NCBI GenBank assembly: GCA_023105745.1
Contig: JALGQZ010000007.1
Coordinates: 4,943,592-5,007,591, forward strand
DNA from: Austropuccinia psidii
Lineage: Eukaryota > Basidiomycota > Pucciniomycetes > Pucciniales > Sphaerophragmiaceae
Length of the DNA: 64,000 bases
Reading direction: 5' to 3'
Shown here: piece after piece, positions 12,201-21,396 of the stretch
How positions within the stretch are numbered: position 1 is the first letter of the stretch
Layout of the letters: the number at the start of each line of letters is the position of its first letter
Notes under the pieces: model-generated
The model's input: only the letters and a program-made list of their open reading frames with translations
What the model was told of the DNA's origin: nothing
Database searches by the model: none
Made by a program: the position numbers and the translations under genes

Positions 12201-12846
12201 AAAAGACCTCAGAATTATGGAAGAAAGAGACAAAAATTTAAAAGAGACATACCATATCAACTTCTTGGACAGACCATTGAACAACCAAGAAGAACCTTAT
12301 GAATGGCAACTGGAACACCCTGAATGCATACAGCAACCCCCCAATGAAGATGATGAAACAGAATCCATCTTAGAAAATGAATACAATTACATTTACCTTC
12401 CATATATAACTTTTGAAGATATTTATGGGGATGAAGCTCAAGAAATTTCATGTGAAGATAAATATTTATGTCAACTTCCAGGAGCAAACTTGAACAAAAT
12501 CCAATTCTTAGATTTATTAACTGAAGAGGGAATTAAAGGTAACCTTGAAAACAAATTTTGGGATGAAATATTTGAAATGGCCACACTACCAAGAAGAGGA
12601 CTTTACTTCAACCAAATTTGGGCCCAGTGGTACCTTGGATTGAATGGATCAACATACCAAACTAGAAAATTGAAATGGGTTGGAGATGGATATATATTCA
12701 TTGATGAAGACTTATGGTGGTCAGAATTTCCATCAGAACCAGAGATTGAGGAAAGAAATAACTTTTTGGAAGCCCTCAAAGACCTTATTTTGACCAGATT
12801 GCTCAACAGACACTCACCTTTCCCACTTGGGGGAGCTCAACTTTGA
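9217..12846 (+). CDS. gag-protease polyprotein of element A (1209 aa)
   Basis: It makes virus-like particle proteins and the protease that cuts them. Numbered from ATG 9217, a gag capsid-like region spans about residues 140-310 (LWFDGKDVERFIKKVE and following). A CCHC knuckle CAYCKEEGHSATRC is at about 444-457, a long Glu/Lys-rich linker follows, then an aspartic protease with VDTGAELNIIP at about 745 and the flap-side HTVLGRPFL. About 450 residues after the protease are unusual: they contain KRKKVRFSE and an LPYITFEDIY...LLTEEGIKGNL block repeated in the ORF at 13657. The frame is open upstream to 8953 but holds no ATG there, so 9217 is the first ATG; a non-ATG or spliced start is possible. 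No stop or frameshift was seen. Confidence 0.9.
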   Translation: MDKPSSSILPGSIEEIQEENFNEETVEGQEEMSSTERLQQKMLEMQAELLALIKKEGKNKSSSYTPQNSPLEEQTTLPRSFRQHGSPSPYPRPMATSTPYTEQRQSTLTRRVNISSQMPTPLHQEIPRNTTPIVKIRAKDYNLWFDGKDVERFIKKVENIAEIEGASGRDIARQIAFWTKDEEISYHIEGMPGYETADWDQLKVDMKRRWGTVSPERRYRLSSITELFTKPQQEGGIRNMTQYRKFIGEYEAIITYLKRYQYIQGDINHNQEILASLSTSVEESIYKEMIKDRAMVQALDGGYIIPRLDILKLYIEQDLEAKVLIQQKEFSKPKPPEKKTRFEDESWDEVLKQVKELTQKIKNPPQPEPQPRNEGKESVKEVLNQLKTLSEAVNPPSRNWNNNQEQRFPQNNQPYRPRNPLPPFSSSYQPYIPPQMAPIPPMKCAYCKEEGHSATRCTHLAEDLDRRIVRTQGASYLFPNYQRVPMEGNESAKDIVRAFAKEQAELNKKFMEKPVVKQKQEEEVKPTEKKSDDKTTSIAHVEDWSNWKPPVISSANDPFESHIGLRQTKQRLERQSQNQEPKKKAEIPGTYIEEEKEEERVIIPTKFQNSNIPKPDQPEEEIENIANKDEEEEIRKEEKKFRKPQKKQVETKLEIDKIIKKIMQQKINLTIEEILRMSPNFVHKLQKLSEKDKEKIKSLNSMDLQERLLTFGYKEIPKPKIHYACPLGFMEIFIGKEEYPIRALVDTGAELNIIPEEIAIKASLTTSNLNMNLRGIGGHTTSLVALSEFNPIILASGEETLIHFFIAKGSVHTVLGRPFLADNNIRLEFSHKQGEILSYQEPDGRRLCMPICKPQALGWQTGPPRGMDLCNMATLVRNNPGKKDKYAKRDNTIINLTQKTQELSISPKSDEFGQDLQNTQWQNNLKRQLEDPNSEDELPNISYKPINSKEETLQILVDGNEKIHGNPFKTKPKRKKVRFSEHHELSDEEIINDIEKDLRIMEERDKNLKETYHINFLDRPLNNQEEPYEWQLEHPECIQQPPNEDDETESILENEYNYIYLPYITFEDIYGDEAQEISCEDKYLCQLPGANLNKIQFLDLLTEEGIKGNLENKFWDEIFEMATLPRRGLYFNQIWAQWYLGLNGSTYQTRKLKWVGDGYIFIDEDLWWSEFPSEPEIEERNNFLEALKDLILTRLLNRHSPFPLGGAQL

Positions 12847-12997
12847 ATAAAACCAACAAAATCAAGATTTTTTTCAAAAATGTATCAGTATCATTCATCA
12901 AATGTATCATTAGTTTCTCTTTTATTTCATTTTTTCCCTCATATGGCAGTGACCTCCTGCCTTAACAAAGAAGAAATTTATCAACAAAGTATTCCTT

Positions 12998-13024
<27 letters not shown>
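12998..13024 (+). repeat. 27-base A tract
   Basis: An uninterrupted A run lies about 150 bases after the gag-pro stop, where an mRNA tail would sit. Similar plus-strand A tracts in element A are at 14501-14531, 16338-16358, 16847-16877, 17053-17072, 19375-19401 and 20041-20070. Confidence 0.9.
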
Positions 13025-13028
<4 letters not shown>

Positions 13029-13059
13029 ACATTAAAAAAATATATCAATCACCTCCACC

Positions 13060-13395
13060 ATGGCCAATTCACCAATTTTTGGATCCTATGGGGAAGAATT
13101 AATAAAAGAAGACCAAATTATCAATGAAGAACTTCATTGGTCACCAGAAGATGAAGATTTCAATAAAGAGAACCTTTGGCACTTTAATGATACTTCATCA
13201 ATAACAAGAAACCAAGAAATAGAAGAAATCAAGGAATTGCTGAAAGTTTTGGAGGTTTCTGACAAAACCAATGATCAAATTACTCAAGAATTAATGGACA
13301 AATTAAATTTCAAACCATCAAGGCCCATCTTCAAGACACATAACAGCTCTAAAAATCAAAAATCAAACAAAATAGTCAGATTTAAACTTCAATAA
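13060..13395 (+). CDS. accessory ORF 2 of element A, unknown function (111 aa)
   Basis: ATG stands in ACCATGGCC, a good eukaryotic start context. The protein is acidic for about 85 residues (GEELIKEDQIINEELHW, EIEEIKELLKVLE) and ends in a basic tail NKIVRFKLQ. That tail resembles the KRKKVRFSE stretch of the gag-pro C-terminus, so with the next ORF it may be a split duplicate of that region. It has no known domain. It lies between an A tract and a pseudoknot-like repeat, in an element whose other ORFs are mostly intact. Confidence 0.6.
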   Translation: MANSPIFGSYGEELIKEDQIINEELHWSPEDEDFNKENLWHFNDTSSITRNQEIEEIKELLKVLEVSDKTNDQITQELMDKLNFKPSRPIFKTHNSSKNQKSNKIVRFKLQ

Positions 13396-13656
13396 TCACA
13401 AGGCAGTGACCTCCTGCCTTATCAAAGAGGAAAATAATTCTTATCAAACCAAAATAACCAAGTTCACTCACCCAAACCATTATATCACTAGGCAGTGACC
13501 TCCTGCCTTATCAAAGAGGAATATCCAGATTCTTACCCAAAATTGCCATCCAAAAACCCATTAAACCTACTCTTAAACTATTTTTATAAATAAAATTGAT
13601 AAAATTTTCAAATCTTATTACCTTTTGACACTTTCAAACCCACCAAATCCTACAAA

Positions 13657-14382
13657 ATGCAATCATGGCCATCAACTGAAGAAAATACCTGGTCAATGGA
13701 CACAGATATCAACTGGATAGAAGGAAGAGAAGTTTGGGGTAATTACATTAATCCACAAGAATTAGATGAAAATCCAGACTGGTTCTTACAAACAATACCA
13801 GAACCCTGTCCAGATATCTCCACAATAATCCTTCCATATATTGAGTTTGAGGATATTTTTCAAAAAGAAAAATCAATATCAGAAACTGTCATTTGTCATC
13901 CATGGAAAGAATTACCTGGATTAAACCTTACAAAATATGAATTCTTGGAATTACTGACCTGGGATGGAATTGATGGCAACCTTGGAAATCAATACTGGAA
14001 TGAAATGTTCCACATGGATGAACACCTCAGGAAATCACTGTTTTGGAGGACCTGGGAATGCCAAGACTGGTTCAATCTCCAGGATTTTGAAATTCAAAAT
14101 GGAAAAATCAGCAAATTCACAAGGGGATATACTGTAAAAAATTCCACTTGGGATTACCACTGGGAAGAAACACTTATACCAGTAATCCTCACACTTAAAA
14201 GTGGTGCAATGAAGTTTGATTCAGAAGATTGGAAATTCTTCTGTCAAGACTACCTTTTTGAAACTCTTAAAACTGAACAAAGGAGGGGAGGGAATTTCAT
14301 TAAGAATGAATTATTAAATAAAATACTTGGTCAAAGGGATCAATCAAATGGAATCTCACCTGCTAAGTACCCAGTTCTTTGA
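13657..14382 (+). CDS. accessory ORF 3 of element A, paralogue of the gag-pro C-terminus (241 aa)
   Basis: It starts with ATGCAATCATGGCC and is rich in Trp, Glu and Asp. The block LPYIEFEDIFQ...LPGLNLTKYEFLELLTWDGIDGNL...YWNEMF matches, in order, LPYITFEDIYG...LPGANLNKIQFLDLLTEEGIKGNL...FWDEIF near the end of the gag-pro ORF. This points to a duplicated accessory domain that has since diverged. Both copies stay open, which argues for some coding constraint. I do not recognise the domain and assign no function. Confidence 0.7.
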   Translation: MQSWPSTEENTWSMDTDINWIEGREVWGNYINPQELDENPDWFLQTIPEPCPDISTIILPYIEFEDIFQKEKSISETVICHPWKELPGLNLTKYEFLELLTWDGIDGNLGNQYWNEMFHMDEHLRKSLFWRTWECQDWFNLQDFEIQNGKISKFTRGYTVKNSTWDYHWEETLIPVILTLKSGAMKFDSEDWKFFCQDYLFETLKTEQRRGGNFIKNELLNKILGQRDQSNGISPAKYPVL

Positions 14383-14499
14383 CTTTTAATCCATCCTATT
14401 TCCATTTTAGTTATTATTATTTATCCCTTTTATTTGGTAATTTACTTGTACTTTAACCTTAATTACTATCATTATTTAAGTCTTCCTTTCAAGTATTTC

Positions 14500-14534
<35 letters not shown>

Positions 14535-14934
14535 AGCTTTAAATATTTATTTTTATTTTTATTTTTTATTTTTTATTTTTTTTTTCTTTTTCTTCTTTTT
14601 TATTTTTTTATTCTATTTTATTGTATTTTTATTTTAATTTTATTTTTTTTCATTTTTTTTAGATAAATTTTATACAGATGTATCAATTTCTCTCAAATTA
14701 TCATCTGGATATGCTCAAATGATAAAAAATACTGATGGAAATATCATCAAATGATCAATTGCATACTATAATTTCAGCCTTATTATTAATTCATATTATT
14801 ATTATATTATATTTTATTTTTTATCCTTTTACTTTTTTGTCTTGTTACTTTCACCTTTAATTTTATCTTTATTATTTGTCTTATTATAAACAAAAAAAAA
14901 AAGAGAGAAATTAACTGTTTATGTTATTGCATTG
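14383..14934 (+). other. AT-rich spacer after ORF 3
   Basis: It holds the 31-base A tract (14501-14531) about 120 bases past the ORF 3 stop, then a long T-rich stretch to about 14660. No coding or structural signal was seen; the Phe/Tyr-rich ORF across 14434-14637 is low-complexity translation. Confidence 0.7.
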
Positions 14935-15403
14935 ATTCTAGGTAATCAAATTCTCCGCTCGATTTTGGCTCAAAATTAGTTCTCTTTGGATCTCCAAACT
15001 CTCGCTGTCTGACTACAAGTCACTATCTTGAAGGATAGGGATCAAAAAAAAAGGATTCAAGAAAGCAGACATGCAGGAGAAATGAACTCTACTTTTGATT
15101 GCATCAGGTGTCTCAAAGAAGGGATTTGATCTGGATTATACAACTCGGATTAATATCATTCAACGCATCAATCACATTGAATTAGATTATATCAGAAGGC
15201 GAGACCTAAAATTCTTCAATAACCGCAAATCACTGTAATAACCATGGCCCATGATGATACAACAAATAGAAAAATTAACAATATGATACATATATAGGAA
15301 TAAATAAAATAAAATAAAAATATAATAAAAAGGAATGATCAGCTTTATCCCGACTTAGTCTTTAAGGAACAACAATTAAACGAACAAAACTTTTGCTTAT
15401 TTA

Positions 15404-15814
15404 TCATTTAAAATGGGAGGTTATTGCACGACCATCTGGACCATGCGGTCGCAATTCATACTTATAGGAAGCAGGGTTCTTGGACCCTGGATAGTTGGAA
15501 GCCGGTCCGATTGAAAAAAAGGTCTCGGGATCCTCGACGAAAAGCTCGGGGAGGTAATCGCCGTTTATGAAGGTATAGAAGGCCAAAGCCGCCGAGGGAG
15601 GCTCCTCCTCAGGTGATGAGGATCGGGTAGAGCTGAAGGAGGGATTAGCAAGAGCTGGTGTCGAAGGGGGAGTTATTGAGGTGACCCACTCCCACATGGA
15701 TTGTTTGACGGGCGTCGCTGGAGTACCAAAAACTAGCTCCTCGAACTCTTCAATCGTAAAGGGCTCGATTGCCTTTAAGAAAGTGGAAGAATATACAGGC
15801 TTATCGGGGCTCAT
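15404..15814 (-). CDS. antisense ORF, unknown protein (136 aa)
   Basis: The ATG (minus strand, 15814) follows the end of a candidate 5'UTR intron by three bases. The protein has an acidic start (EPFTIEEFEELVF), a Ser/Pro-rich middle (SFSSTRSSSPEEEPPS) and a C-terminal part with FINGDYLPELFVEDPE. No family is recognised. Codon use is richer in C and G than in the gag-pro or pol ORFs, which fits a foreign origin for the block. Stop TAA follows TSHFK. It may be a captured host or element exon; function cannot be stated. Confidence 0.5.
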   Translation of the reverse strand: MSPDKPVYSSTFLKAIEPFTIEEFEELVFGTPATPVKQSMWEWVTSITPPSTPALANPSFSSTRSSSPEEEPPSAALAFYTFINGDYLPELFVEDPETFFSIGPASNYPGSKNPASYKYELRPHGPDGRAITSHFK

Positions 15815-15817
15815 CCT

Positions 15818-15934
15818 CTACAGGTTATAACTAAAGAAATGATGAGATACTGAAGAAGGGGAGAGCAAATAGTCTCCATAAGCGCAGCTTAATAAAAAAA
15901 CAAGTATTTCTTTAACTAGTAAAAAGAAACTTAC
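15818..15934 (-). other. candidate 117-base 5'UTR intron of the antisense unit
   Basis: Minus strand: the donor is GCG|GTAAGT at 15934 and the acceptor is CTGTAG|AGG ending at 15818, just before the ATG. A branch-like TTATAAC lies near the acceptor. Size and sites suit a fungal intron; no transcript evidence is available. Confidence 0.45.
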
Positions 15935-16013
15935 CGCGAGTTCAAGTCAACACAATGGCCCAATAATGTCCAATGAAAGGAATTTGGAATGGGGAATAGT
16001 CAATTCAGAGCCC

Positions 16014-16021
16014 TATTTATA
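16014..16021 (-). promoter_or_regulatory. TATA box of the antisense unit
   Basis: TATAAATA on the minus strand, in GGTATAAATAGGGCTC, is very like the LTR box of element A. It lies about 80 bases upstream of the candidate splice donor, so a start near 15985 would give a short first exon. Confidence 0.5.
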
Positions 16022-16843
16022 CCATTTTGGAAGGGATCTGAATCAGTATGGTAGGAGAAGAACCCTAAAGAAAGCGGCAGTTCAAACAACCCCTTTACCT
16101 CTTCCACCGTACCCCAATAATACTGGGGTTCACTTCGTCAAAAACCTTCGAAAGCCCACATCAGGTGATACCGACAAGAATGTGTCCGTACCTCGCCAAA
16201 TTGTCAGCGGCGTCGGTTGAGTAGAGTATAGATCCAACGGCCGAGCTACACGAAAAATGAAAATTCGTTGCCTGCAACTGATGTGGAATGATACCAGCAT
16301 AGCGGAAATAGAACACATGAGCGTTAAGCTATTAAAGAAAAAAAAAAAAAAAAAAAAAGAAAGAAGAAAGAAAGTCTAATAAAGAGATGGGACTTAACAA
16401 CGGCCGTAATGCAACAAAGGAAAGGAAAAAGGGTAGTCAACCAATCCAATAACAAGTACGATTTCGGGTCCGAGGGAGGGCGTTAACGCATAATCTCACC
16501 TAATACATACATATATATAATATAATAAAAATATATAAAAAATAAAAAAAATAAATAAATAATAATAATAAATAAAATAGGTACTAAAGGATCACGACAG
16601 TAGTGGGCGTGGAAGCAAATGCACCTGGAAGGAAATATGGGACGTACAAAACGGACGGGTGGTGTTAGTTCGGCTTGCTCGGCTCGGAAGATACGTTGAA
16701 AGGAATGCTGCACTGATAAGCGGTGTTTGAGGTGTTCACAAGGACAGTAGTCGTCCCAAGGGACCTGTTCTTGAAGGAAGAAATGGATCGAGGAATTGCA
16801 TCGTAAAGGTTTATAACGTAGAAAAAAAATAAAGAAATATATA

Positions 16844-16879
<36 letters not shown>

Positions 16880-17255
16880 AGTAATAATAAAAAATATAAA
16901 GAAGGTAGGATGAATAAGTCGAAGAGCAGGAGTCGCGGCGAGGATATAGGAAATTGACCTTGTACAGCCAGTACCGGGCTGTACGACCCGATTAGCTAAA
17001 TAGGACTAATTAATAAGTCCCGTGTAAAATAAAAAAATAAAAATAAAAAAATAAAAAAAAAAAAAAAAAAAATAATAAAAAACAAAAAAAGATAAAAGTC
17101 CTCAGCAAGACTTAAAACTGCTTATTTCTCTTTTTTTCTTAATTTTTCAATATAATAACTGATTTTGTTTTATTTCACTATAGTTTCATTGACAGCTATT
17201 TTCAGCTTTGACTATAGGGGATATAAGCAACAAGGCTATAAAGAACAAAAAAAAA

Positions 17256-17495
17256 AAGCCCTCAGTATGGCTATAAACTGCTTATTTTATTTTATTTTTC
17301 ATTGTTACTTTATTTTTTTGGATATTTGATTCAACTATATCTTATTTTGATATGCTGCAGGGCTATAAAAAAAAAAAGCCCTCAGTATGGCTATAAACTG
17401 CTTATTTTATTTTATTTTTCATTGTTACTTTATTTTTTTGGATATTTGATTCAACTATATCTTATTTTGATATGCTGGAGGGCTATAAAAAAAAA
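17256..17495 (+). repeat. 120-bp tandem duplication within the hairpin array
   Basis: Bases 17270-17368 recur at 17390-17486 with an offset of exactly 120, nearly identical, each carrying GCCCTCAGTATGGC followed by a T-rich arm and GGGCTATAAA. This shows the array grows by tandem duplication of hairpin plus spacer. Confidence 0.9.
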
Positions 17496-17993
17496 GCCCT
17501 CAGTATGGCTATAAACTGTTTTTTTTATTGTATTTTCATTATCACCTTATTTTGGACATTAAATTAGTCTGACATATTTCATTTTTTGAAGGCTGCAGGG
17601 CTATAAAGAAATAAACCACAAAGGCCCTCAGCAAGGCTTTAAACTGCTTATTTCTTTTTTTCATTCTTAATTTGTCTTGGATACAAATGGAGCTGACACA
17701 TTTAATTGTGCTACAGGTCTTCAATATACAAATGAGCCCTCAGCAAGGCTTTAAACTGCTTGTCTTATCTTTTTGAGCTTAATTTATCTTTGATATTGAA
17801 TTGTACTGACAAGCTCTTTATTTGAATTCTGAAGGGCTATAAAGAAATAAACCACAAGTGCCCTGAGCAAGGCACTAAACTGCTCAAATTTTATTTTTAT
17901 GTCTGTTTCTGAATTATTAATTATTAATTTTACTGATATTTAAGTATACTTTTTTTAATTTAGTAAAATAAATCTGGAAAACAAATTTAAACA

Positions 17994-17997
<4 letters not shown>

Positions 17998-18041
<44 letters not shown>

Positions 18042-18052
18042 TTATATATATA
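17998..18052. repeat. TA microsatellite
   Basis: A run of TA dinucleotides grades into TTTATA units. It separates the earlier copies of the array (loop CTCAGCAA) from the later ones. Confidence 0.9.
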
Positions 18053-19092
18053 AGAATATAAATAAACTGCTTATTTATTTTTAATCTTATTCAATATTTT
18101 AATTAAATTTACTAATGATTTTTTTTTACAAAGGCCTTAAAAAATAATAATAAAACAATATATATAACAGAATGAGGGTTGAAAATGGAAATGTCCTCAG
18201 CAAGACATTAAACTGCTGGATTTTTTGATTTTCCCCTTAATATTATATGAAACTGATATATCTTATTTTGATATGCTGCAGGGCTACAAACAAAAAAAAA
18301 AGCCCTCAGTATGGCTATAAACTGCTTTTTTATTTTATTTTATTATCACTTTATTTTTGGACATTAAATGAAACTGACATATTCAATTTTGATGTGCTAC
18401 AGGGCTGCAAATAACAATACAAGCCCTGGGTATACAACATTAAAAACACTTTCAGAATTTTTCTAAGCTTAAGAAAATGCTTTTACAATGAAAATAAGTC
18501 CTCAATAAGACTATAAACCTTTGAATACACTTTACAACTTGGCTTTGAAGATAAATCAAAACCAAAATTATCAAAAGGAATCAAGTAATTATCAAGAAAA
18601 ACAATCATATGGTCCTTGGCAAGACCATAAACTGCCCCTTCAAATATGAAAAACAAATCACTAATATTATCAACAAGGACCAAAGCAAAGACAACACATG
18701 GTCCTTGGCAAGACCATAAACTGCCCCTTCAAATATCAACAAAAAATCACTCAAAGTACCAAAAAACAATATAAAATAAAAAAAAAGTAAAGAAACCAAT
18801 GGTCCTTGGCAAGACCATAAAATGCCCACCATTAGAATTATCAACAAGGACTCAAAGTTACAGCACAATCAATCAAAGGTCATAGGCAAGACCATAAAGT
18901 GCACTTTCAAATATCAACCAAAACCAATGGTCCTTGGCAAGACCATAAACTGCCCACTCAAATTATCAACAATGATCAAGAAAAAGTAACCAATGGTCCT
19001 TGGCAAGACCATAAACTGCATATTTAAAATATTCAAAAAGATTGAACAAGGACTATCAAAGGAGGATAAGTCCTAGGCAAGACTATAAACTA

Positions 19093-19370
19093 CCTGAGGT
19101 TTTATTTTACTTTATTTTTCTACTTTCTAATTTTATGTCATTATAAAAAAGAATTGGAAAGATGTACTGACTTAAGCTTTTGAACATATTTTTTATTTTA
19201 TTTTATTTTTTATCCTAAAATTCAACTATTTATTTTCCCTAAGAATTAGGGGCATATCCCATTCATGATCTCAAGAATATTCCATTTATTTATTAACTTT
19301 ATTATACTTTTCCTACTATTACAGCAAGAGCCATTAAGTTGGCTTAATTTTCCAATTCAATAATAACAAT

Positions 19371-19405
<35 letters not shown>

Positions 19406-20039
19406 ACATCAAGTATTATTTTTTTTTAAAAAAAAAAAAATGATCAATTTATTTGAAATATTTCTTCAATTACAAGAGAGTGATTGGAACTTGTTTGAAA
19501 AGAAGAAGTATTTGTGCCATGAAGGCATTAATTGAACTCTGAAGGAGTTATTTATATTAAAAACTCATAGATTGATGACATAATTTGGGGAATTTACATA
19601 TTAATAACACCTCAATGTGCTATTTATTCCAAATGGAATTTAAAAAGCCCCCCAAAGCGCAAACAAGAGTTTTTTTAACTGTACAAATTTTTAATTTCAC
19701 TGTTTATATTTCTCAACAACTCGAATGCATTTATGGGTAACAGAAAATCTGAACCATAAAGGGGATGGACTTGAAATAAAGTCTGAGTCACAATGATGAT
19801 TCCAAAAGGAAGAGTTGTGGCATCATAAGGGTCATTATATGAATAAAGGACTCAAATTATGATCATTCAACTATGTAATATTAATCATAAATACTCTCAA
19901 GAGCACCAATTCTTACTGATTGGCACAACTTACCACCTTTAACCAAACAGTTCCATGATCTTAATTGTGATTCAGGTTTATTTCTTTCAAATTGTGATTT
20001 TCACCCAGATATCTCACTTTATGGTTATTTTAACTTATT

Positions 20040-20071
<32 letters not shown>

Positions 20072-20786
20072 AAACAAACAAAACAAAACAAAAAAAAAAC
20101 AACAGCTTATTATTGAATCATCATCAAAATAAAGTTATGTAAATTTTGTGTATCATTATTTATCCTTATCAAAATCACTATAAAAAAAATAAGGGGTGGG
20201 TAAACTTATTTCTTACATTATCCCTTATAGTGGAAGTTTTGGGGGAATGAGAACATATCCTCTTCAGAATTTGAAAACCAACTCAAGATTTTTAAATAGA
20301 GAGGGGGGCCCTCATCCAAACAAATATTATTAAGAAAAATAATATATCAATAAATTAATATTAAAATCAATTTTAAATCACCTTATTATTACAATTTTTT
20401 ATTTTTCATTTCTTTATAACAGGTATAATTCAGGAACCCAAAAAAACAAAAGAACCTAAATTATTTTGGAGAAATAGCAAGAGAATTGGGAAACAACTTA
20501 TCATAGGACAATTATTCAGAATACTGAAAATGAAGAATATTATTTATGAAGCAAAGCAGGAGTTCCTTATGGATTGACCTTTGGACAACACAAGACCTTG
20601 GAAATTTCTTTGATTCTGGATTGAAACTCATTTGGAATTCAAGAATCACTGGCCAGGATTTAGGGACTGAAGGATGACTCACTGTATTAATTATGAACTC
20701 AGGACTCACTCAACATGATGGACCAACAAGATTATGAAAACACTCAACTCAAATTGCCCTTGGGATTTTAAAGAAGATTGAATACT
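19093..20786 (+). other. AT-rich spacer of element A
   Basis: It contains two A tracts (19375-19401, 20041-20070) and no credible ORF. I see no LTR edges, zinc fingers or polymerase motifs in either strand. Confidence 0.6.
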
Positions 20787-21282
20787 CAAGAGGTCCTCAG
20801 CATGACAGTAAACTGCTTCCCCTGTGGACTTGGGCAGGGAAAATTATAAAAAAATAACAGCCAAGCAGCTGGAGGGGATTGTCCTAGTCAGGAGAAGTGC
20901 TGAAGGACCACTTTTGTCCTTAGCATGACAATAAATTGCTCCCTTTGTGTAACAGGAACAAGGGGTTTCACAGGTGTTTAGCATTATCAAATTGGCCAAA
21001 ATGAACAAAGTGAAGTCTCAAGCCATCAATTAAGACAAGAAAATTCCTTATCAAGAAATAAAACAACCAGAAAAATCTTGCATCAAGTGGGAATCATGAA
21101 GATTGAAGAATAAAACAAGAGTCAAGTGGAATCCAAATTCAAGCCCAAAGGAGCTCACGAATCAAGATAAGCCCTTGGATTAGGCCAGGAGGTCTTTGCA
21201 TGACTTAAACTGCAGGACTTGTATACCTAATATACAGGGGTTACACACCTAGTTGTAGGTCCTGTATGACCTTAAACTACAT
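20787..21282 (+). repeat. outlying copies of the hairpin motif upstream of pol
   Basis: Four copies: GTCCTCAGCATGAC (20793), TTGTC/GACAA with loop CTTAGCAT (20914), AGGTC/GACTT with loop TTTGCAT (21190) and AGGTC/GACCT with loop CTGTAT (21257). The first three keep TAAACTGC or a close form after the stem, and the last has TTAAACTAC. The last lies about 125 bases before the pol ATG. Confidence 0.65.
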
Positions 21283-21396
21283 TTTTTATGAAAGAAAGAA
21301 GAAAGAAGAATTGTGAAGACCTCAAGATTTCAGGACACTAGCAAATTCTTGAAAATAATTAAAAGAAAGAAGAAGAATAAAAATAACTAATTAAAG

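Larger units (their letters stand above)
12945..13519 (+). repeat. three pseudoknot-like repeats between the gag-pro and accessory ORFs
   Basis: GGCAG TGACCTC CTGCC occurs at 12945-12961, 13400-13420 and 13490-13508. The stem is 5 bp in the first, 7 bp in the second (AAGGCAG/CTGCCTT) and 6 bp in the third. In copies two and three the loop CCTC can pair with GAGG lying 6-7 bases after the stem (13427-13430, 13516-13519); copy one has GAAG there. The first two copies follow ORF stops (12846, 13395) by about 100 and 5 bases, and the third precedes the ORF at 13657. The pairing was read by eye. Confidence 0.65.
14935..17050 (-). other. GC-richer block with an antisense transcription unit inside element A
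   Basis: Composition changes from about 14940 to 17030: CG dinucleotides are frequent, unlike the flanking AT-rich DNA. Read on the minus strand, the block has a TATA box, a plausible 5'UTR intron and a 136-codon ORF. It looks like a captured sequence or a small inserted element. I found no terminal repeats or target duplication that would fix its edges. Two A tracts (16338-16358, 16847-16877) lie inside it. Confidence 0.5.
17098..19092 (+). repeat. array of about 17 covarying hairpin (pseudoknot-like) repeats
   Basis: The core is G-Y-C, an 8-base loop CTYDGYAW, G-R-C, then TAAACTGC. Stems differ but stay paired: AAGTC/GACTT (17096-17113), AGCC/GGCT (17257, 17377, 17495 and 18301), AAGGCC/GGCTTT (17621), AGTGCC/GGCACT (17857), AATGTC/GACATT (18190), TATGGTC/GACCATA (18608) and ATGGTC/GACCAT (18698, 18799, 18927, 18993). 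Loops with AGCA are mostly followed by TGCT and loops with GGCA by TGCC, allowing a second helix. Weak copies are at 18497, 18878 and 19069. Four further copies lie at 20793, 20914, 21191 and 21257, just before pol. Pairings were judged by eye. Confidence 0.75.

Noticed and set aside
17098..19092. CRISPR-like array of repeats and spacers
   Set aside because: Repeats are short, variable and in eukaryotic retrotransposon DNA; spacers are AT-rich and of unequal length; no cas genes.
17098..21282. Hammerhead or other self-cleaving ribozymes in the hairpin array
   Set aside because: I looked for the CTGATGA and GAAA core elements and did not find them in the copies.
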